A DNA stretch of 64,000 bases from Reichenbachiella agariperforans (GCF_900142205.1 NZ_FRAA01000001.1:1386796-1450795); one strand, 5' to 3'; shown: positions 25,172 to 35,411, counted from the stretch's first letter. Notes: generated from the letters alone by a model not told the origin. Translations and numbers: made by a program.

Positions 25172-26764
25172 TTATTTTCCATTGGACAAGAACACCGCAG
25201 CAGGCAAACCTTCTCTATTGTAGAGGTTGACGCCTATGGGATTGGAAGCCCAGGCATAGCGTACATACGCGGGCTTAGGTACTTGTGGACTAGAGACCTC
25301 TACTTTATCCTTGCCTTTGATCACAGCGATGGCCTCATGCCACTGTCCGTCCGCTCCGGCAAGCTCGAAGTGCTTCAGGGCTTCATTCACCTCCTCCACG
25401 GGATTCATCAGATGTTTATTGGCTATCATTAGACCTGCGCCCACATGATCGAAGGATACGATGGCTTTTCCCTTCTTGAATTTAGCCTTTTCAAATAGCG
25501 GCCCACTCACCGCATCTACCTTCACTTGATGGTCATTGGCCAAGGCCCATAGTGCGAGACGCGATCCTGCATCCATTTTGTTGTGCGGATGTACGTCTTT
25601 GCCCTCTCCTATATCAATGAGCACGGCCATGCCTGTATTGGGCAACTCCAGCGCCCTTCGTATGGCATCATTGACCATCGCCCAGCCCACATCTGATCGC
25701 TGGTCTTTGGTGATATAATTGGCCAACTGCATGTAATAGAATGGAAAATCTCCCTGTCCCCAAGCCGATCGCCAGCTATTGATCAATGTCTTGAAATACT
25801 GCTCGTGCTCGTCTTCTTTGAAGTGCGAATTGCTCTCGCCCTGATACCAAATCGCACCGGCTATGTGGTAAGGTATCACTGCCGACAGCATGCCGTTGTA
25901 CAGCGTGGCGGGCAGTTGCTTGTCCTCTGCCGGATGTACTCTTGGCCAAGGTCGTGACTTACTTCGGTCACTGGCCTTCCAGGCAGCAAAGCGTGCTTCA
26001 AAATCTACATCTTCGAAATCCTCCACACTCACGCTATCCGTAATGCGCCTGGTATGCCCCCTACTCTCTTCAAAATAGGCTTTCATCTCTGGATTGGCCT
26101 GATAGGCCGACTCAGGAATCCAAGGCTGGATACGCGTACCACCCCAGGAACATTCTACCAAACCGATGGGTACATTTAGATGCTCCCGCAGTTTCTTCGC
26201 AAAAAAGTAACCTGTAGCCGTGATCTGCCCGGTCTGCTCAGGGTTGACGCTGACCCAATCTCCTTCAAAATTCTTCGCCTTGCCATCTAGCGCCGTGTTT
26301 CGCGGCACCTCGATGTGCCTGATCCAAGGATCATTAGCCCTAGCGATCTCTTCTCGCATGTATTCGACCAATGGTTGGTACTGGCTTTCCCGAGCATCTT
26401 TAGTGAATTGAGACATGGCAAAATCCATGTTGGATTGGCCCGTACACAACCACACTTCACCAGACAGCACGTCGCTAATGGTCAGTGTATTTTCACCTGA
26501 GACAGTCAGTTGAAAAGGCCCTCCTGCGTCTGGAGTCTGCAAAGTAGCGCGCCAAGTGCTGTCAGCTCTTGCTACTGCATGAGCATTTGCGCCCCAACTG
26601 GCACTGATGGCCACTGCCTCACCGGGATCAGCCCAACCCCATATCGGTACTTCGCTGTTGCGCTGCAGCACCATGCCGTCTACAAATAGTGAATGGAGCA
26701 AGATGTCTGCTTGCGCCAGCACAGGCGCAAGCAAGAACAGGACTACAATCTTTAGTTTTTTCAT
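25172..26764 (-). CDS. Sialate-O-acetylesterase-like SGNH carbohydrate esterase
   Basis: Predicted to remove O-acyl (acetyl) groups from the glycan; 530 aa with a Sec signal ending near LAQA. The first ~95 residues are a beta domain (LFVDGMVLQRNSEVPIWGWA) common in this family. The SGNH domain has the nucleophile S111 in CTGQSNMDF, a GAIWYQGESN block (303-312), and the D390-x-H392 pair in GKDVHPHNK. It is the last gene of a tight minus-strand series: 14 nt from the sulfatase gene. Action on the sulfated polysaccharide is inferred from context. Confidence 0.88.
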   Translation of the reverse strand: MKKLKIVVLFLLAPVLAQADILLHSLFVDGMVLQRNSEVPIWGWADPGEAVAISASWGANAHAVARADSTWRATLQTPDAGGPFQLTVSGENTLTISDVLSGEVWLCTGQSNMDFAMSQFTKDARESQYQPLVEYMREEIARANDPWIRHIEVPRNTALDGKAKNFEGDWVSVNPEQTGQITATGYFFAKKLREHLNVPIGLVECSWGGTRIQPWIPESAYQANPEMKAYFEESRGHTRRITDSVSVEDFEDVDFEARFAAWKASDRSKSRPWPRVHPAEDKQLPATLYNGMLSAVIPYHIAGAIWYQGESNSHFKEDEHEQYFKTLINSWRSAWGQGDFPFYYMQLANYITKDQRSDVGWAMVNDAIRRALELPNTGMAVLIDIGEGKDVHPHNKMDAGSRLALWALANDHQVKVDAVSGPLFEKAKFKKGKAIVSFDHVGAGLMIANKHLMNPVEEVNEALKHFELAGADGQWHEAIAVIKGKDKVEVSSPQVPKPAYVRYAWASNPIGVNLYNREGLPAAVFLSNGK

Positions 26765-26778
26765 ACGTACATGCTATC

Positions 26779-28416
26779 CTACCAAAAATCGTTACCCTTC
26801 TCGATCTGCATATTTTTGTACTTTTCGATAAAGATACTGTCCAGCTCTGGTGAGTCTTTGTACTTCGCACGCAGTTCGGTGAGTTTGTCTTTGAGCTCTG
26901 CGACTACCTCAGCGTAGGCTGGGTCGTCATAGACGTTGTTCATTTCGTTGGGATCGTTGAGGCGATCGTAGAGCTCCCACTCGTCGATATCGTAGTAGAA
27001 GTGTGCCAGCTTGTACTCCTTGGTCACGATACCGTAGTGCCGTTTGACCATGTGCACGCTCGGGTACTCGTAGTAGTGGTAGTAGACGGCATCTCTGTCC
27101 CACTGCTCCTTGTTACCCGCGAGCAAAGGCATCAGGCTCTCGCCCTGCATATCGCTCGGTGAGTTGATCCCTGCGGCCTCTAGCAAGGTCTGCGCAAAGT
27201 CCAGGTTTTGCACCATTTCGTTTTCTACTACACCGGCTTTTATCTTTTCCGGCCATCTCACCATCAGTGGGGTTTTGAAGGATTCGTTGTAGATGAAACG
27301 CTTGTCGAACCAGCCGTGATCTCCGAGATAGAAGCCTTGATCTGAGGTGTACACTACGATGGTGTTTTCTGCCAGGCCGCTTTCGTCGAGGTAGTCCAGG
27401 ACACGACCTACATTGTCGTCCACAGAGGATATGCAGCCCAGGTAGTCCTGCATGTATCGCTGGTACTTCCATCTCATTTTCTCCTCCTCGGTCATGTTGG
27501 GCCAGTTTTGCTCAAAGTCGGCATTGATCTTATCCAGAATCGGATCGTATTGCGCTTTTTGTTCGGCTGTAGCTCTTCCATACGGACCATAAAAACCGTT
27601 TTCGAATTCCTCTACTTTCGGAGAGGCCTTGTCGCCCATCTCCTCTAGTAGCTCAGGACGGATCTTGCTATCGTGGCTGTACATCATGTGTGTGAGCAAG
27701 TTCATCTCTGCAGTCTTAGCCGCTGTGCCACGATTTGAATAATCGTCGAACAAGGTCTCTGGCTCTGGGAATTGCTTTTGTGTAAACTCAGCAAACTTAT
27801 CAGCTCTCGGCCACCAGGGACGGTGCGGTGCCTTGTGCATATACATCATCATAAAGGGCTTGTCTTCGTCGCGATCTTCTTTGAGCCAATCGAGGGTCAA
27901 GTCGGTGATCACATCGGTCACATAGCCCATGATGGTGGTGTCTCCCTCGGGCGTATTGAAGTCGGGATTGAGGTAATAGCCCTGGCCCGGCAAGATCATA
28001 AAATCATCCACGCCCTTGGGGTTGTTGCCGAAGTGCAACTTGCCAAACATGGCCGTCTGGTAGCCATTGGCCTGAAATATCTGAGGGAAAGTCACCTGCG
28101 TGGTATCGAAAGGCATCAGGTTGTCGATCTTGCCATTGATGTGCGTGTGCTTGCCCGTGAGGATCGTCGCTCTCGACGGAGCGCAGATCGAGTTGGACAC
28201 ACAAGCGTTGGTAAAAAGCATCCCCTCATCTGCCAATCGATCGATATTGGGGGTCTGGAGCAGCTCACTGCCGTAGGCACTGATGGCCTGATAGGCGTGA
28301 TCATCCGACATGATAAAAAGGATATTGGGGCGCTTAGGTTTACTCGCTTCTTCCTTGGGCGTGCTACACGACCCTAGTGCCAAAACGCCCAATAATAGTA
28401 TCAATTGATTTTTCAT
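26779..28416 (-). CDS. S1-family sulfatase, GlcNAc-6-sulfatase-like (S1_11-type?), lipoprotein
   Basis: Hydrolyses a sulfate ester; 545 aa. The lipobox ends at C17. Metal ligands D38/D39 are in MSDDH, and C78-A-P-S-R82 is the formylglycine signature, so an anaerobic or aerobic maturase must activate it. The GKLHFG block replaces the more common GKWHLG. The MSDDHAYQAISAYG start is what I recall from N-acetylglucosamine-6-sulfatase/S1_11-type enzymes, but the subfamily needs a search. Lies between the heparinase-like and the acetylesterase genes, with gaps of 25 and 14 nt. Confidence 0.9.
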   Translation of the reverse strand: MKNQLILLLGVLALGSCSTPKEEASKPKRPNILFIMSDDHAYQAISAYGSELLQTPNIDRLADEGMLFTNACVSNSICAPSRATILTGKHTHINGKIDNLMPFDTTQVTFPQIFQANGYQTAMFGKLHFGNNPKGVDDFMILPGQGYYLNPDFNTPEGDTTIMGYVTDVITDLTLDWLKEDRDEDKPFMMMYMHKAPHRPWWPRADKFAEFTQKQFPEPETLFDDYSNRGTAAKTAEMNLLTHMMYSHDSKIRPELLEEMGDKASPKVEEFENGFYGPYGRATAEQKAQYDPILDKINADFEQNWPNMTEEEKMRWKYQRYMQDYLGCISSVDDNVGRVLDYLDESGLAENTIVVYTSDQGFYLGDHGWFDKRFIYNESFKTPLMVRWPEKIKAGVVENEMVQNLDFAQTLLEAAGINSPSDMQGESLMPLLAGNKEQWDRDAVYYHYYEYPSVHMVKRHYGIVTKEYKLAHFYYDIDEWELYDRLNDPNEMNNVYDDPAYAEVVAELKDKLTELRAKYKDSPELDSIFIEKYKNMQIEKGNDFW

Positions 28417-28441
28417 AAATGAATATATTCTATTGTTCTCT

Positions 28442-31174
28442 TTAGTTTAATGCTATTTCGCGGTACTCTCCGGGCTCAAAGTACTGTTCCCCTTGACCTT
28501 GATTTATGTTGACTGGCACTTCGTTGTGCAGGATCAATTTACCGCCTTTTTGAGTCAAAACCACATTCCCCTTTTGCTCTGTGTTGATTTCAAAACCCTT
28601 TCCTTTGAGCGTGGTGCCATTGCCCATGAAGTAGATCACATCTCCATTTTCTTCCGTTCCGATCAATGCATAGCTAGCATCAGTCGCCATGCCCTGATAA
28701 GTAGCCTCCTGCCCCTCTCGGCACGAAAACACAAAGTCCTCACGGCCCGATTGATGCGTCACCGCCACCCCTACAAACTCGGCACTTCCGCTCTCGTCTT
28801 CAAAGCCATCGATGCTCCTGATCTGCGAGCCCTCGCCCGACGTGTAAGGCTCATACACCGCCACAAAGGGATGCTCCCAAGCCTCGCCATGCTGGCGCGC
28901 CGCAAAGGTGAGGTAGGGCTGCTTGCCTACCTCATAAGGCAAGCCTCCGCCCCCCTTGAAGGCCTTGTTTGGGGGACTCTTGATGGCAAAGACTTCACGG
29001 CCTTCGGTTCCCTTCATCCAGAGCTTCATCTTCACATCGTCTTCTCCCTCCGGCTGATGGATCGTCCACTCCACTTGATAGTCTTCGTCGGTCTCCACAG
29101 ACTGCTTGTCCCACATATAGTCGAGCGCATACAGATGCCCTCCGGCAAAACCCATCTCGTCGCTCGGACTCAAGTCGAGCAACTGGTCTGACTCATCGGT
29201 CAGCTCCATTTGTTGACCCAGATTGTGGTAATAGTAGTCGTGAAACTTGTCGCCCTTGCGCTGCTTGCGTGAGCGGAATATGTCGATGTAATAGCCTGTG
29301 GCCTCACCGGTCTTGACGATACTGACCAAGCGGCTCTGATCGCTGCGTGTCTCTGGTTCGAGAAAAAACACATCCGAATAGGTAATAGCCGGGTAATAGC
29401 CCGACCGCTGCTCGGACTTAGGATACTCCCCCATCAGATCAAAAGCGTGGTAGCTCAGCATCTCGGTATAAGACGAGGCTCCATCGACCATCACCGTGTT
29501 GTGCGCGGGAAACTGCGAATAGTACTCTAAGTATATCGGCTGTAGATAGCCAGCTCCCTTGCCTGGGTCTGCTCCCTGTACAAAACCCTTGCCGTAGAGC
29601 TCCATATTGATACCATTGGCGTGCATGTGATTGCCCAGCGAACCGTTGAGGGAGACCATCATGCCGTCACGTCCCTCACCCATGCGCTGGACGTGCCAGC
29701 TGACGTTGGGCGCGTAGAAAGTCTGCGTGATGTAGTCAGCCCTTTCGCCAGCGGCATACTTGGGATTGAGCGCTAGTGGCTTGGCGGCAAAAAACGAAGC
29801 AATCTCAGGACGGACTTTGCGCTTGTCCTCGTTTTCCCCCTCCTCAGCGAACAAGCGATACATGGCTGTATAGTCTTCTTCGCGCTGCTTGTCACCCGTA
29901 TGCTGGGCGATGCGGACCATATCGCTCATCGGCGCTGTGGTGACCGGCCCGTAGTAGGTATCCCCGAAGGCCACCGTTTGCCCATTGGGGAAGAGATACT
30001 GAGGCAGCATGGTCACTGCGGCATCCATCACCGGCATATAGGGCAGCAAGTTGTGATCGAAGGTGTTTTGAAAATCCACCATAAAGTGCGTCAGGTCTTT
30101 GGTCACCCCCTGCGAGTAGCCGGGGCACTCCGCCCACACGCCATTGTCAAAATCATAGCCATACTCCATAAACTTGGTGAGCGACCACTGACGTGCCGAG
30201 GTCTCGTTGAGGATGTAGTCGATGTAGTACTCTCGTCCTTTGCCATCGGCGTAATCGGCATTGTCTTGTAGCACCATGGCTGCTTTGAGGATAATCTTGG
30301 CCTGGTGCAGATTCCAGTTGTTTTGCGGCACGCCGTTTTTGATGATCAGATCGTTCCATTTCTTGATGGTCGCTTCGTAGTATTCGATTTGTCCCGGGTG
30401 CTTTTGCTCGATATAGCGGTGTAGAAAATCATATAGCTCTGCCACTTGGATTAGGGTACTCTCATGGATCACCTGAAAACAAGTAAGCCCAACCAGTGTC
30501 TGGATGTGTCCGTGCAACAGATCGATAGGCTCCCTGCGATAGTACATCCCCATCATATAGGTATCGAATATGTCGTACGCAAATCGGGCGTAGCGCTCAT
30601 CTCCCTCCAACCAATACAAGAAGGCCGCATCGCGTGCATAGCCGAGAATGCGCTGATTGTGACGGTGAATAATGCCTCCCGTCTCAGACTCATGCACCCA
30701 CTCCATGGGGCGATCTTCTTTGGTTTTGTTGACCAAATAAAGCCCCCGCTCATCATCCATATAAGGCAGGATATCCTCAAGGGCTGGCATGGCATAGTCG
30801 GTCGTATAGTCACGTGAGCCCGTATATCGTACGGTCGGCACAGGCGCTTCCCCATCGGCATGAGAATAGTAAATCCCCTCTACATACACATTGTTCGCCT
30901 TGCTCTGCCAGTACATCATCAGTCGGGACACCATCCACTCCGGATCGCTGACATGACGCTCCACGTGCTCATCTATCCGATCGTGAATACCTGCCAGTAC
31001 CTCCTGCGCCCAAGCTTCCTTTCGGATCGTTTTCTCTAGGTCTTTCTTCTCCTCCTGCGTGAGGTAAATACGCGGGTAGCCTTGCTCCAAGTTTTGCGGC
31101 AAGGGGATTTGGGCTTTGCCCCAAAAGGATAGAGACAATAGTAGCGCAAGTAGTATTTGTGGTCTTATCTTCAT
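28442..31174 (-). CDS. Heparinase II/III-like polysaccharide lyase, 910 aa
   Basis: Probable uronate-cleaving lyase acting in the periplasm or outside. After a Sec signal (ends near WGKAQ, residue 21) comes an alpha/alpha-toroid of about 420 residues (NQRILGYARDAAFLYWLEG, NNWNLHQAK), then an antiparallel beta-sandwich with the NHMHANGINMELYGKG segment whose His residues are typical of heparinase II/III-type lyases, and a further beta domain. At 910 aa it is longer than most family members. I could not place it in a CAZy PL family. It follows the 642-aa lyase-like gene by 10 nt. Confidence 0.78.
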   Translation of the reverse strand: MKIRPQILLALLLSLSFWGKAQIPLPQNLEQGYPRIYLTQEEKKDLEKTIRKEAWAQEVLAGIHDRIDEHVERHVSDPEWMVSRLMMYWQSKANNVYVEGIYYSHADGEAPVPTVRYTGSRDYTTDYAMPALEDILPYMDDERGLYLVNKTKEDRPMEWVHESETGGIIHRHNQRILGYARDAAFLYWLEGDERYARFAYDIFDTYMMGMYYRREPIDLLHGHIQTLVGLTCFQVIHESTLIQVAELYDFLHRYIEQKHPGQIEYYEATIKKWNDLIIKNGVPQNNWNLHQAKIILKAAMVLQDNADYADGKGREYYIDYILNETSARQWSLTKFMEYGYDFDNGVWAECPGYSQGVTKDLTHFMVDFQNTFDHNLLPYMPVMDAAVTMLPQYLFPNGQTVAFGDTYYGPVTTAPMSDMVRIAQHTGDKQREEDYTAMYRLFAEEGENEDKRKVRPEIASFFAAKPLALNPKYAAGERADYITQTFYAPNVSWHVQRMGEGRDGMMVSLNGSLGNHMHANGINMELYGKGFVQGADPGKGAGYLQPIYLEYYSQFPAHNTVMVDGASSYTEMLSYHAFDLMGEYPKSEQRSGYYPAITYSDVFFLEPETRSDQSRLVSIVKTGEATGYYIDIFRSRKQRKGDKFHDYYYHNLGQQMELTDESDQLLDLSPSDEMGFAGGHLYALDYMWDKQSVETDEDYQVEWTIHQPEGEDDVKMKLWMKGTEGREVFAIKSPPNKAFKGGGGLPYEVGKQPYLTFAARQHGEAWEHPFVAVYEPYTSGEGSQIRSIDGFEDESGSAEFVGVAVTHQSGREDFVFSCREGQEATYQGMATDASYALIGTEENGDVIYFMGNGTTLKGKGFEINTEQKGNVVLTQKGGKLILHNEVPVNINQGQGEQYFEPGEYREIALN

Positions 31175-31184
31175 GACTCGTTCG

Positions 31185-33113
31185 TTAATCTATGTTGCTC
31201 AAAGGGCTATATCTCACTATAAACTCTCCCCTTGTCAGCGGCTCTACCATATCTACTCCGATCCGGTAGGCTGGTGCTCCTTCGCGCAAGTGCTCGACTG
31301 GCACTTGCTCTCCACTGAGGTTAAACTCACCCCCAACTGCAGTAACTACGGCTTTCAGTCTCGCACCATTTTCGGTCAGTATCACGGTGCTGTCATCAAT
31401 GATCTGGTACTCGCCCAGCGTCATGATGGCCGTACCAAAGGTCAGTGGTCGAGAGGCCACAAAACTATCTGCAATCTCAATCTCACCCTGACCAGACTTG
31501 TCATTGCTCATGCGACGTGTGAGCTGCTGCAGCCCCTCCACCTCGTAGGCTGGTAGCAAGTTCATCTCTGCTCGGTCTACCTGATCTCCAAACTCAGTCA
31601 TGGTGATTTGGCCTGCATATTCGATCCCGTTGGACTGTAGCTGCCCGTCGATCCTCGGCACAGGATGCCCCCAAGAGCTGCGAGCCGGATTGGTCGGTGC
31701 AAAAGCCCCCGCAGTGTAAGACGGTGCTCCTATGTCTCCCGCAGGTAGCTGATCACCCAGTGCGATCACATAGCTCCCTACGTCGCTGTGATTGTGGTTT
31801 TCGGCATTGTGTCCCGCCTTGATCGCGATGGACAAAGGCTGCTCCTGCTGTCCTCGTGAGATGATGATCCCATAGTCGTCGAAGTAGGTATGATCAGGCA
31901 GTGAAACCTCCGCTGCTTGATCTGAAATGTAGTTTTGATAATCTGCACCGAGTACAATAGACTGCACGGCCTCATCGGGCTGGAAGTAGCTCGGCTTTTG
32001 CGAGCCGTAGTACTTAGCCGCCATCACGTAGGCAAAATTATGTTCACTTTTGACCCGAGTCACCCCATCCGAAAATGGCGCATACAGACCGGGATGTATT
32101 TGATAGGTCTCTGGGAAGTTGGCCACCTTCCTCATTTTCTGTGGATTATCGAAAGTGAATAGATCAATCTTTCCATCCGTATAGTCATAGAGTATCTCGG
32201 CCAGATAGAGGTAATGACCAAAGCCGTAACTCCAGTAGCCGGTCCCCTCCGAGCAGTAGCCGTCATCGCCAAATCCTGACATATAGTAGCGCATGCTGTT
32301 GATCGCGCTACCGATGGCCTGAAGTCTTTCTTCCTGGCTATCAGAAGTCACCATGATACTAAAGAGGGTGCCGCTGGTACAGACAGAGTTCCAATTGCTG
32401 GTGCTGCGAATCCATTTGTTGCTTTCCGGCTCCAGTTCTTTGGTAGACTGCAGGTAGGAATCGGTAATCCTCCATCGCAGCTGAGTCCCTATCTCTTGGC
32501 GCAGTGTGGCGGGCAGCTTGTCAGTCAGTACCGCATCGGCCAGCGCCAGCACCAAAGCGAATTTTCTCGCTCCCAGGTCTATCGACACTCTTTTGCCCTC
32601 CAGTACGGTATTGTCCTTGTCGTCGTGGTTGGGGTGTAGCCAAGACTTCATCGCCAATATGGCCTGGGTATGCTCGACGATGGGGTCGAGGTAGCGTCCT
32701 TGGTTTTCCATGCACTCGGCCAGGATGTACTTTTCCAATCGATCCATGGTACGGTAGTAGTGCGGCTTGTAGATGCCACGGTTGCCCTCCCGATTGGCGC
32801 GGCGGTAGATTTCGTCAGAGATCGGCACTTCTGGCTTCTTGTCGATCAGCTCGGCGGCTTGATTGAGGTAGTATTGTCCCAAGTCCGTCTTGGCAAAATC
32901 TTTCCAATATCCTCGATCGGTATAGTCCGGCGCGGGCTGAAAGGCCTCTTCTGGCACGAGTCCTTTCAGCCTATCGAGCTGTTGTGCATTGGGATGTATG
33001 GCCGCTGAGTCTGCCAGCGAGAGGTATTCTGCTATATCTAGCGGTGTTTGCTCCTGAGGAGCGCAGCTATACAGTGCCAGAGCCATGAGGCCAAGTAGGA
33101 TGAGCTTTTTCAT
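31185..33113 (-). CDS. Heparinase II/III-like polysaccharide lyase, lipoprotein, 642 aa
   Basis: Probable lyase or lyase-related hydrolase. The lipobox ends at C17. The toroid domain carries the conserved STSNWNSVCTSG (238-248, N240/N242) and GYCSEGTGYWSYGFGHY (285-301) blocks; the beta-sandwich carries NHNHSDVGSY (439-448), the hallmark of PL12/PL21/PL33-type heparinase II/III proteins. It is much shorter than its neighbour and not closely similar to it, so the two are probably not simple duplicates. Gaps to the flanking genes are 3 and 10 nt, indicating one operon. Confidence 0.82.
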   Translation of the reverse strand: MKKLILLGLMALALYSCAPQEQTPLDIAEYLSLADSAAIHPNAQQLDRLKGLVPEEAFQPAPDYTDRGYWKDFAKTDLGQYYLNQAAELIDKKPEVPISDEIYRRANREGNRGIYKPHYYRTMDRLEKYILAECMENQGRYLDPIVEHTQAILAMKSWLHPNHDDKDNTVLEGKRVSIDLGARKFALVLALADAVLTDKLPATLRQEIGTQLRWRITDSYLQSTKELEPESNKWIRSTSNWNSVCTSGTLFSIMVTSDSQEERLQAIGSAINSMRYYMSGFGDDGYCSEGTGYWSYGFGHYLYLAEILYDYTDGKIDLFTFDNPQKMRKVANFPETYQIHPGLYAPFSDGVTRVKSEHNFAYVMAAKYYGSQKPSYFQPDEAVQSIVLGADYQNYISDQAAEVSLPDHTYFDDYGIIISRGQQEQPLSIAIKAGHNAENHNHSDVGSYVIALGDQLPAGDIGAPSYTAGAFAPTNPARSSWGHPVPRIDGQLQSNGIEYAGQITMTEFGDQVDRAEMNLLPAYEVEGLQQLTRRMSNDKSGQGEIEIADSFVASRPLTFGTAIMTLGEYQIIDDSTVILTENGARLKAVVTAVGGEFNLSGEQVPVEHLREGAPAYRIGVDMVEPLTRGEFIVRYSPLSNID

Positions 33114-33116
33114 GAT

Positions 33117-34010
33117 TTATATTGTGGGTTCACCTTTCAGGTATTTGAGAGAAATCAAAAACAGGTCGGTCTCGCGGACGGTGAGTGTGTAGAACTTGCC
33201 GTCGTATTTGTAGTTGTTGAAGAAACCGTGACCTGCTCCCTCGTAGAGGAAGAGCTCGCAGCGCGCGCCTGCAGCTTCCATTTTGGCTTGGTAGTTTTCG
33301 GCAATACTGACGGGGATCAAATGATCCTCACGTCCCAAAAATACGATGGTCGGCGGTGCGTCGGCGGTGATGTTGTGTGCGGGCGAAATCTCCTGCCACC
33401 GCTCGCCCATGCGCTCATGCTGGAAGCCTTCCGGCCCATTGTCGAAGACCGGATTGAACAAGACGAGAGCATTGGCTTTGGAACTGACACTCAAGTCCTC
33501 TCCTGCCTGATCCAGTCCCGGACACACACCACAAGCAGCTGCGAGATGTCCTCCCGCTGAGCCCCCCGATGCGACAATCTTTTTCGGATGGATATTGAGC
33601 TGTTTGGCATTGCTGCGGAGGAAACGAATCGAAGACTTGGCATCTGCCACCGCCTCGTAGGGTGTGGTCTGGTGTCTGTTTTTCACTCTATAATCCACCA
33701 ATACAGTCACCATACCTCTCGACGCAAAATATGCTGCCTGAGGTTCAAATTGCTTGATGGTACCGCCATTCCATCCACCGCCAAAGAAGAAGACGAAGGT
33801 CGGGTACTTCTTTGACTTCTTGTAGTCGGGAGGATAGCGCAAGATCATATCTAGCGTATCGCCATCGATGATTTTGTAAGTGAGACGGATCGGCTCCTGA
33901 CGATCACCCGCCAGCGCCTCCACATCCAGCGCTTGCGACGTGGCGCCTCCGATGGCCACCACTGACAACCAGACCACTAGGATTATGTTTTTCATGCTAT
34001 CGTAGCTCAT
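33117..34010 (-). CDS. Secreted alpha/beta-hydrolase (carbohydrate esterase-like)
   Basis: Serine hydrolase, 297 aa, likely an acyl or acetyl esterase. The triad is visible: S151 in GGSAGG, D229 in GREDH, H261 in GAGHGF; the oxyanion motif is FGGGW (76-80). The ATG at 34010 overlaps the stop of the beta-helix gene (ATGA), so translational coupling is likely; the second Met at 33995 (MKNIILVVWLSVVAIGG) would give a more typical signal peptide. It sits in the beta-helix - esterase - heparinase-like series, so it may remove ester groups before lyase action. Confidence 0.85.
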   Translation of the reverse strand: MSYDSMKNIILVVWLSVVAIGGATSQALDVEALAGDRQEPIRLTYKIIDGDTLDMILRYPPDYKKSKKYPTFVFFFGGGWNGGTIKQFEPQAAYFASRGMVTVLVDYRVKNRHQTTPYEAVADAKSSIRFLRSNAKQLNIHPKKIVASGGSAGGHLAAACGVCPGLDQAGEDLSVSSKANALVLFNPVFDNGPEGFQHERMGERWQEISPAHNITADAPPTIVFLGREDHLIPVSIAENYQAKMEAAGARCELFLYEGAGHGFFNNYKYDGKFYTLTVRETDLFLISLKYLKGEPTI

Positions 34011-35365
34011 CGCTTGTTTACTATTTTGATATTTTGTCCTTTGTTTTCCAGCACCTCACCATTGGTCACGATCTTGCTATTGCTCACCATCGAGCCTATT
34101 TTGATCGGCATGCCCGTTTGGTTGATCAATGTCAGCTCCGAGGTCTCTCCCTCGCTATAAGGCGACATGGATTCGCCATGCTCGGGATGGGTATAGCCTA
34201 CCAAAATCGGTAGCTGTTTTTTTCTTTCTTTTCCTTTTTCCGCCATGAGTTTCACCTTGTTGTGGTCTCCCTGGATAGTCACCAGCGAATGCACCATACG
34301 ATCCGATTCGGCAGAGTCTACGATCAGCTCCACGTCTACTCCGCTGCCTTCGACAAACATCAATGGCCCATAGTTGGCATCTCCGCGGCAGTTTTTGACC
34401 ACTGCGCCATCGCCTATCCAGTAGGCGCGCTCGGTACCGATGGTGGTACAGTTTTCCAGCCGTATGCCTTCGTTGGTGCGCAGTTCGAAACCCGCTCGTG
34501 TGTTTTTGGCTATGCAATTTTTGAAATTGATGTTTTTGATCTGGCCATAAGTACGAAAGCCATCTTCGCATAGCGACTTCATGTATCCCGGGGTGACGAC
34601 ATACTCTCCTTCCCGATTTTGAGTCCAGGTTCTGAAGTCCACCTCCACCGCTGGCCCTGACGTCTCTGCCAGGATGTCGTCGGTAGAGCGCACCTCGCCC
34701 TCGGCATAGCAGTCTTCGAAATAGACGTTTTCGGCCTTCTTTTGCACGAAAAAGCAGTGGCCAAAAGAGCGGTTGTAGATTTTGGAACGATAGACCTTGG
34801 TCTCGCTACCTGTGATCAGCAGGCCACTGTGCTTTTTGTGTCGGATCACCGTTGGTCCTCCCTTGCCAAACAAATCGCCATAGCCATAGGGATACGAACC
34901 TTTGACATACAGCGTGATATCCTCCAGTACATTGGCCGTACCTGCCACCTGCAAGACTGTGCCACCAGGTGAGTTACCATCTCCCACGCATCGGATGGTC
35001 AGGCCTTTGATCGTGTTGTCGCTGCCTGTGACCAGGAACTCATCGCTATGGATGGGTGGTCGAAGCGCCGTCCGTAGCTCCGTATCTACCACGATCTCGA
35101 CACCCGTCAAGTCAAAGACATTGTTGCTGCCTGTGAAGGTGATGTACTGGAACTGCTGACGATCGTGACGCACCCTCATGGAGTCCATCGATAGATAGTC
35201 TGTCAAAGGATACACCCCCGGCTCCATGGTGATTACGTTTCCGCTTTTGGCAGCATAATTGGAGAGCTGGGCAAGGGAATTAATCTTGATTTCTGCAGCT
35301 TGTAGTACTCCAGAAATCAAAACCAATGTAAATATCATTGTGCTTCGAATTTTGTTCATAATCAA
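34007..35365 (-). CDS. Right-handed beta-helix protein, paralogue 1 of 6 (candidate polysaccharide lyase/hydrolase)
   Basis: A 452-aa exported protein (signal ends near LQAA) that is almost entirely beta-helix. Family motifs: GSYPYGYGDLFGKGG (156-170), KKHSG (177-181), FGHCFFVQ (201-208), EGEVRSTDDILAE (222-234), EDGFRTY (267-273). I cannot match it to a CAZy family; the motif set is not that of PL6, GH28 or GH110 as I know them. The invariant Lys, His, Arg, Asp and Glu on successive helix turns look like an active site. Its end overlaps the esterase gene by 4 bases. It is closest in motifs to the 60948-62336 paralogue. Confidence 0.75.
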   Translation of the reverse strand: MIMNKIRSTMIFTLVLISGVLQAAEIKINSLAQLSNYAAKSGNVITMEPGVYPLTDYLSMDSMRVRHDRQQFQYITFTGSNNVFDLTGVEIVVDTELRTALRPPIHSDEFLVTGSDNTIKGLTIRCVGDGNSPGGTVLQVAGTANVLEDITLYVKGSYPYGYGDLFGKGGPTVIRHKKHSGLLITGSETKVYRSKIYNRSFGHCFFVQKKAENVYFEDCYAEGEVRSTDDILAETSGPAVEVDFRTWTQNREGEYVVTPGYMKSLCEDGFRTYGQIKNINFKNCIAKNTRAGFELRTNEGIRLENCTTIGTERAYWIGDGAVVKNCRGDANYGPLMFVEGSGVDVELIVDSAESDRMVHSLVTIQGDHNKVKLMAEKGKERKKQLPILVGYTHPEHGESMSPYSEGETSELTLINQTGMPIKIGSMVSNSKIVTNGEVLENKGQNIKIVNKR

Positions 35366-35411
35366 TTCTATTTTCAGCCCTTCTCATTCACTTCATGTTA
35401 ATCTAAAAAAG

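Noticed and set aside
34007-35365. Calling the beta-helix family PL6 alginate lyase/chondroitinase B
   Set aside because: The fold class fits, but the conserved motifs I can see do not match what I know of PL6 active sites, so I left the family unassigned.
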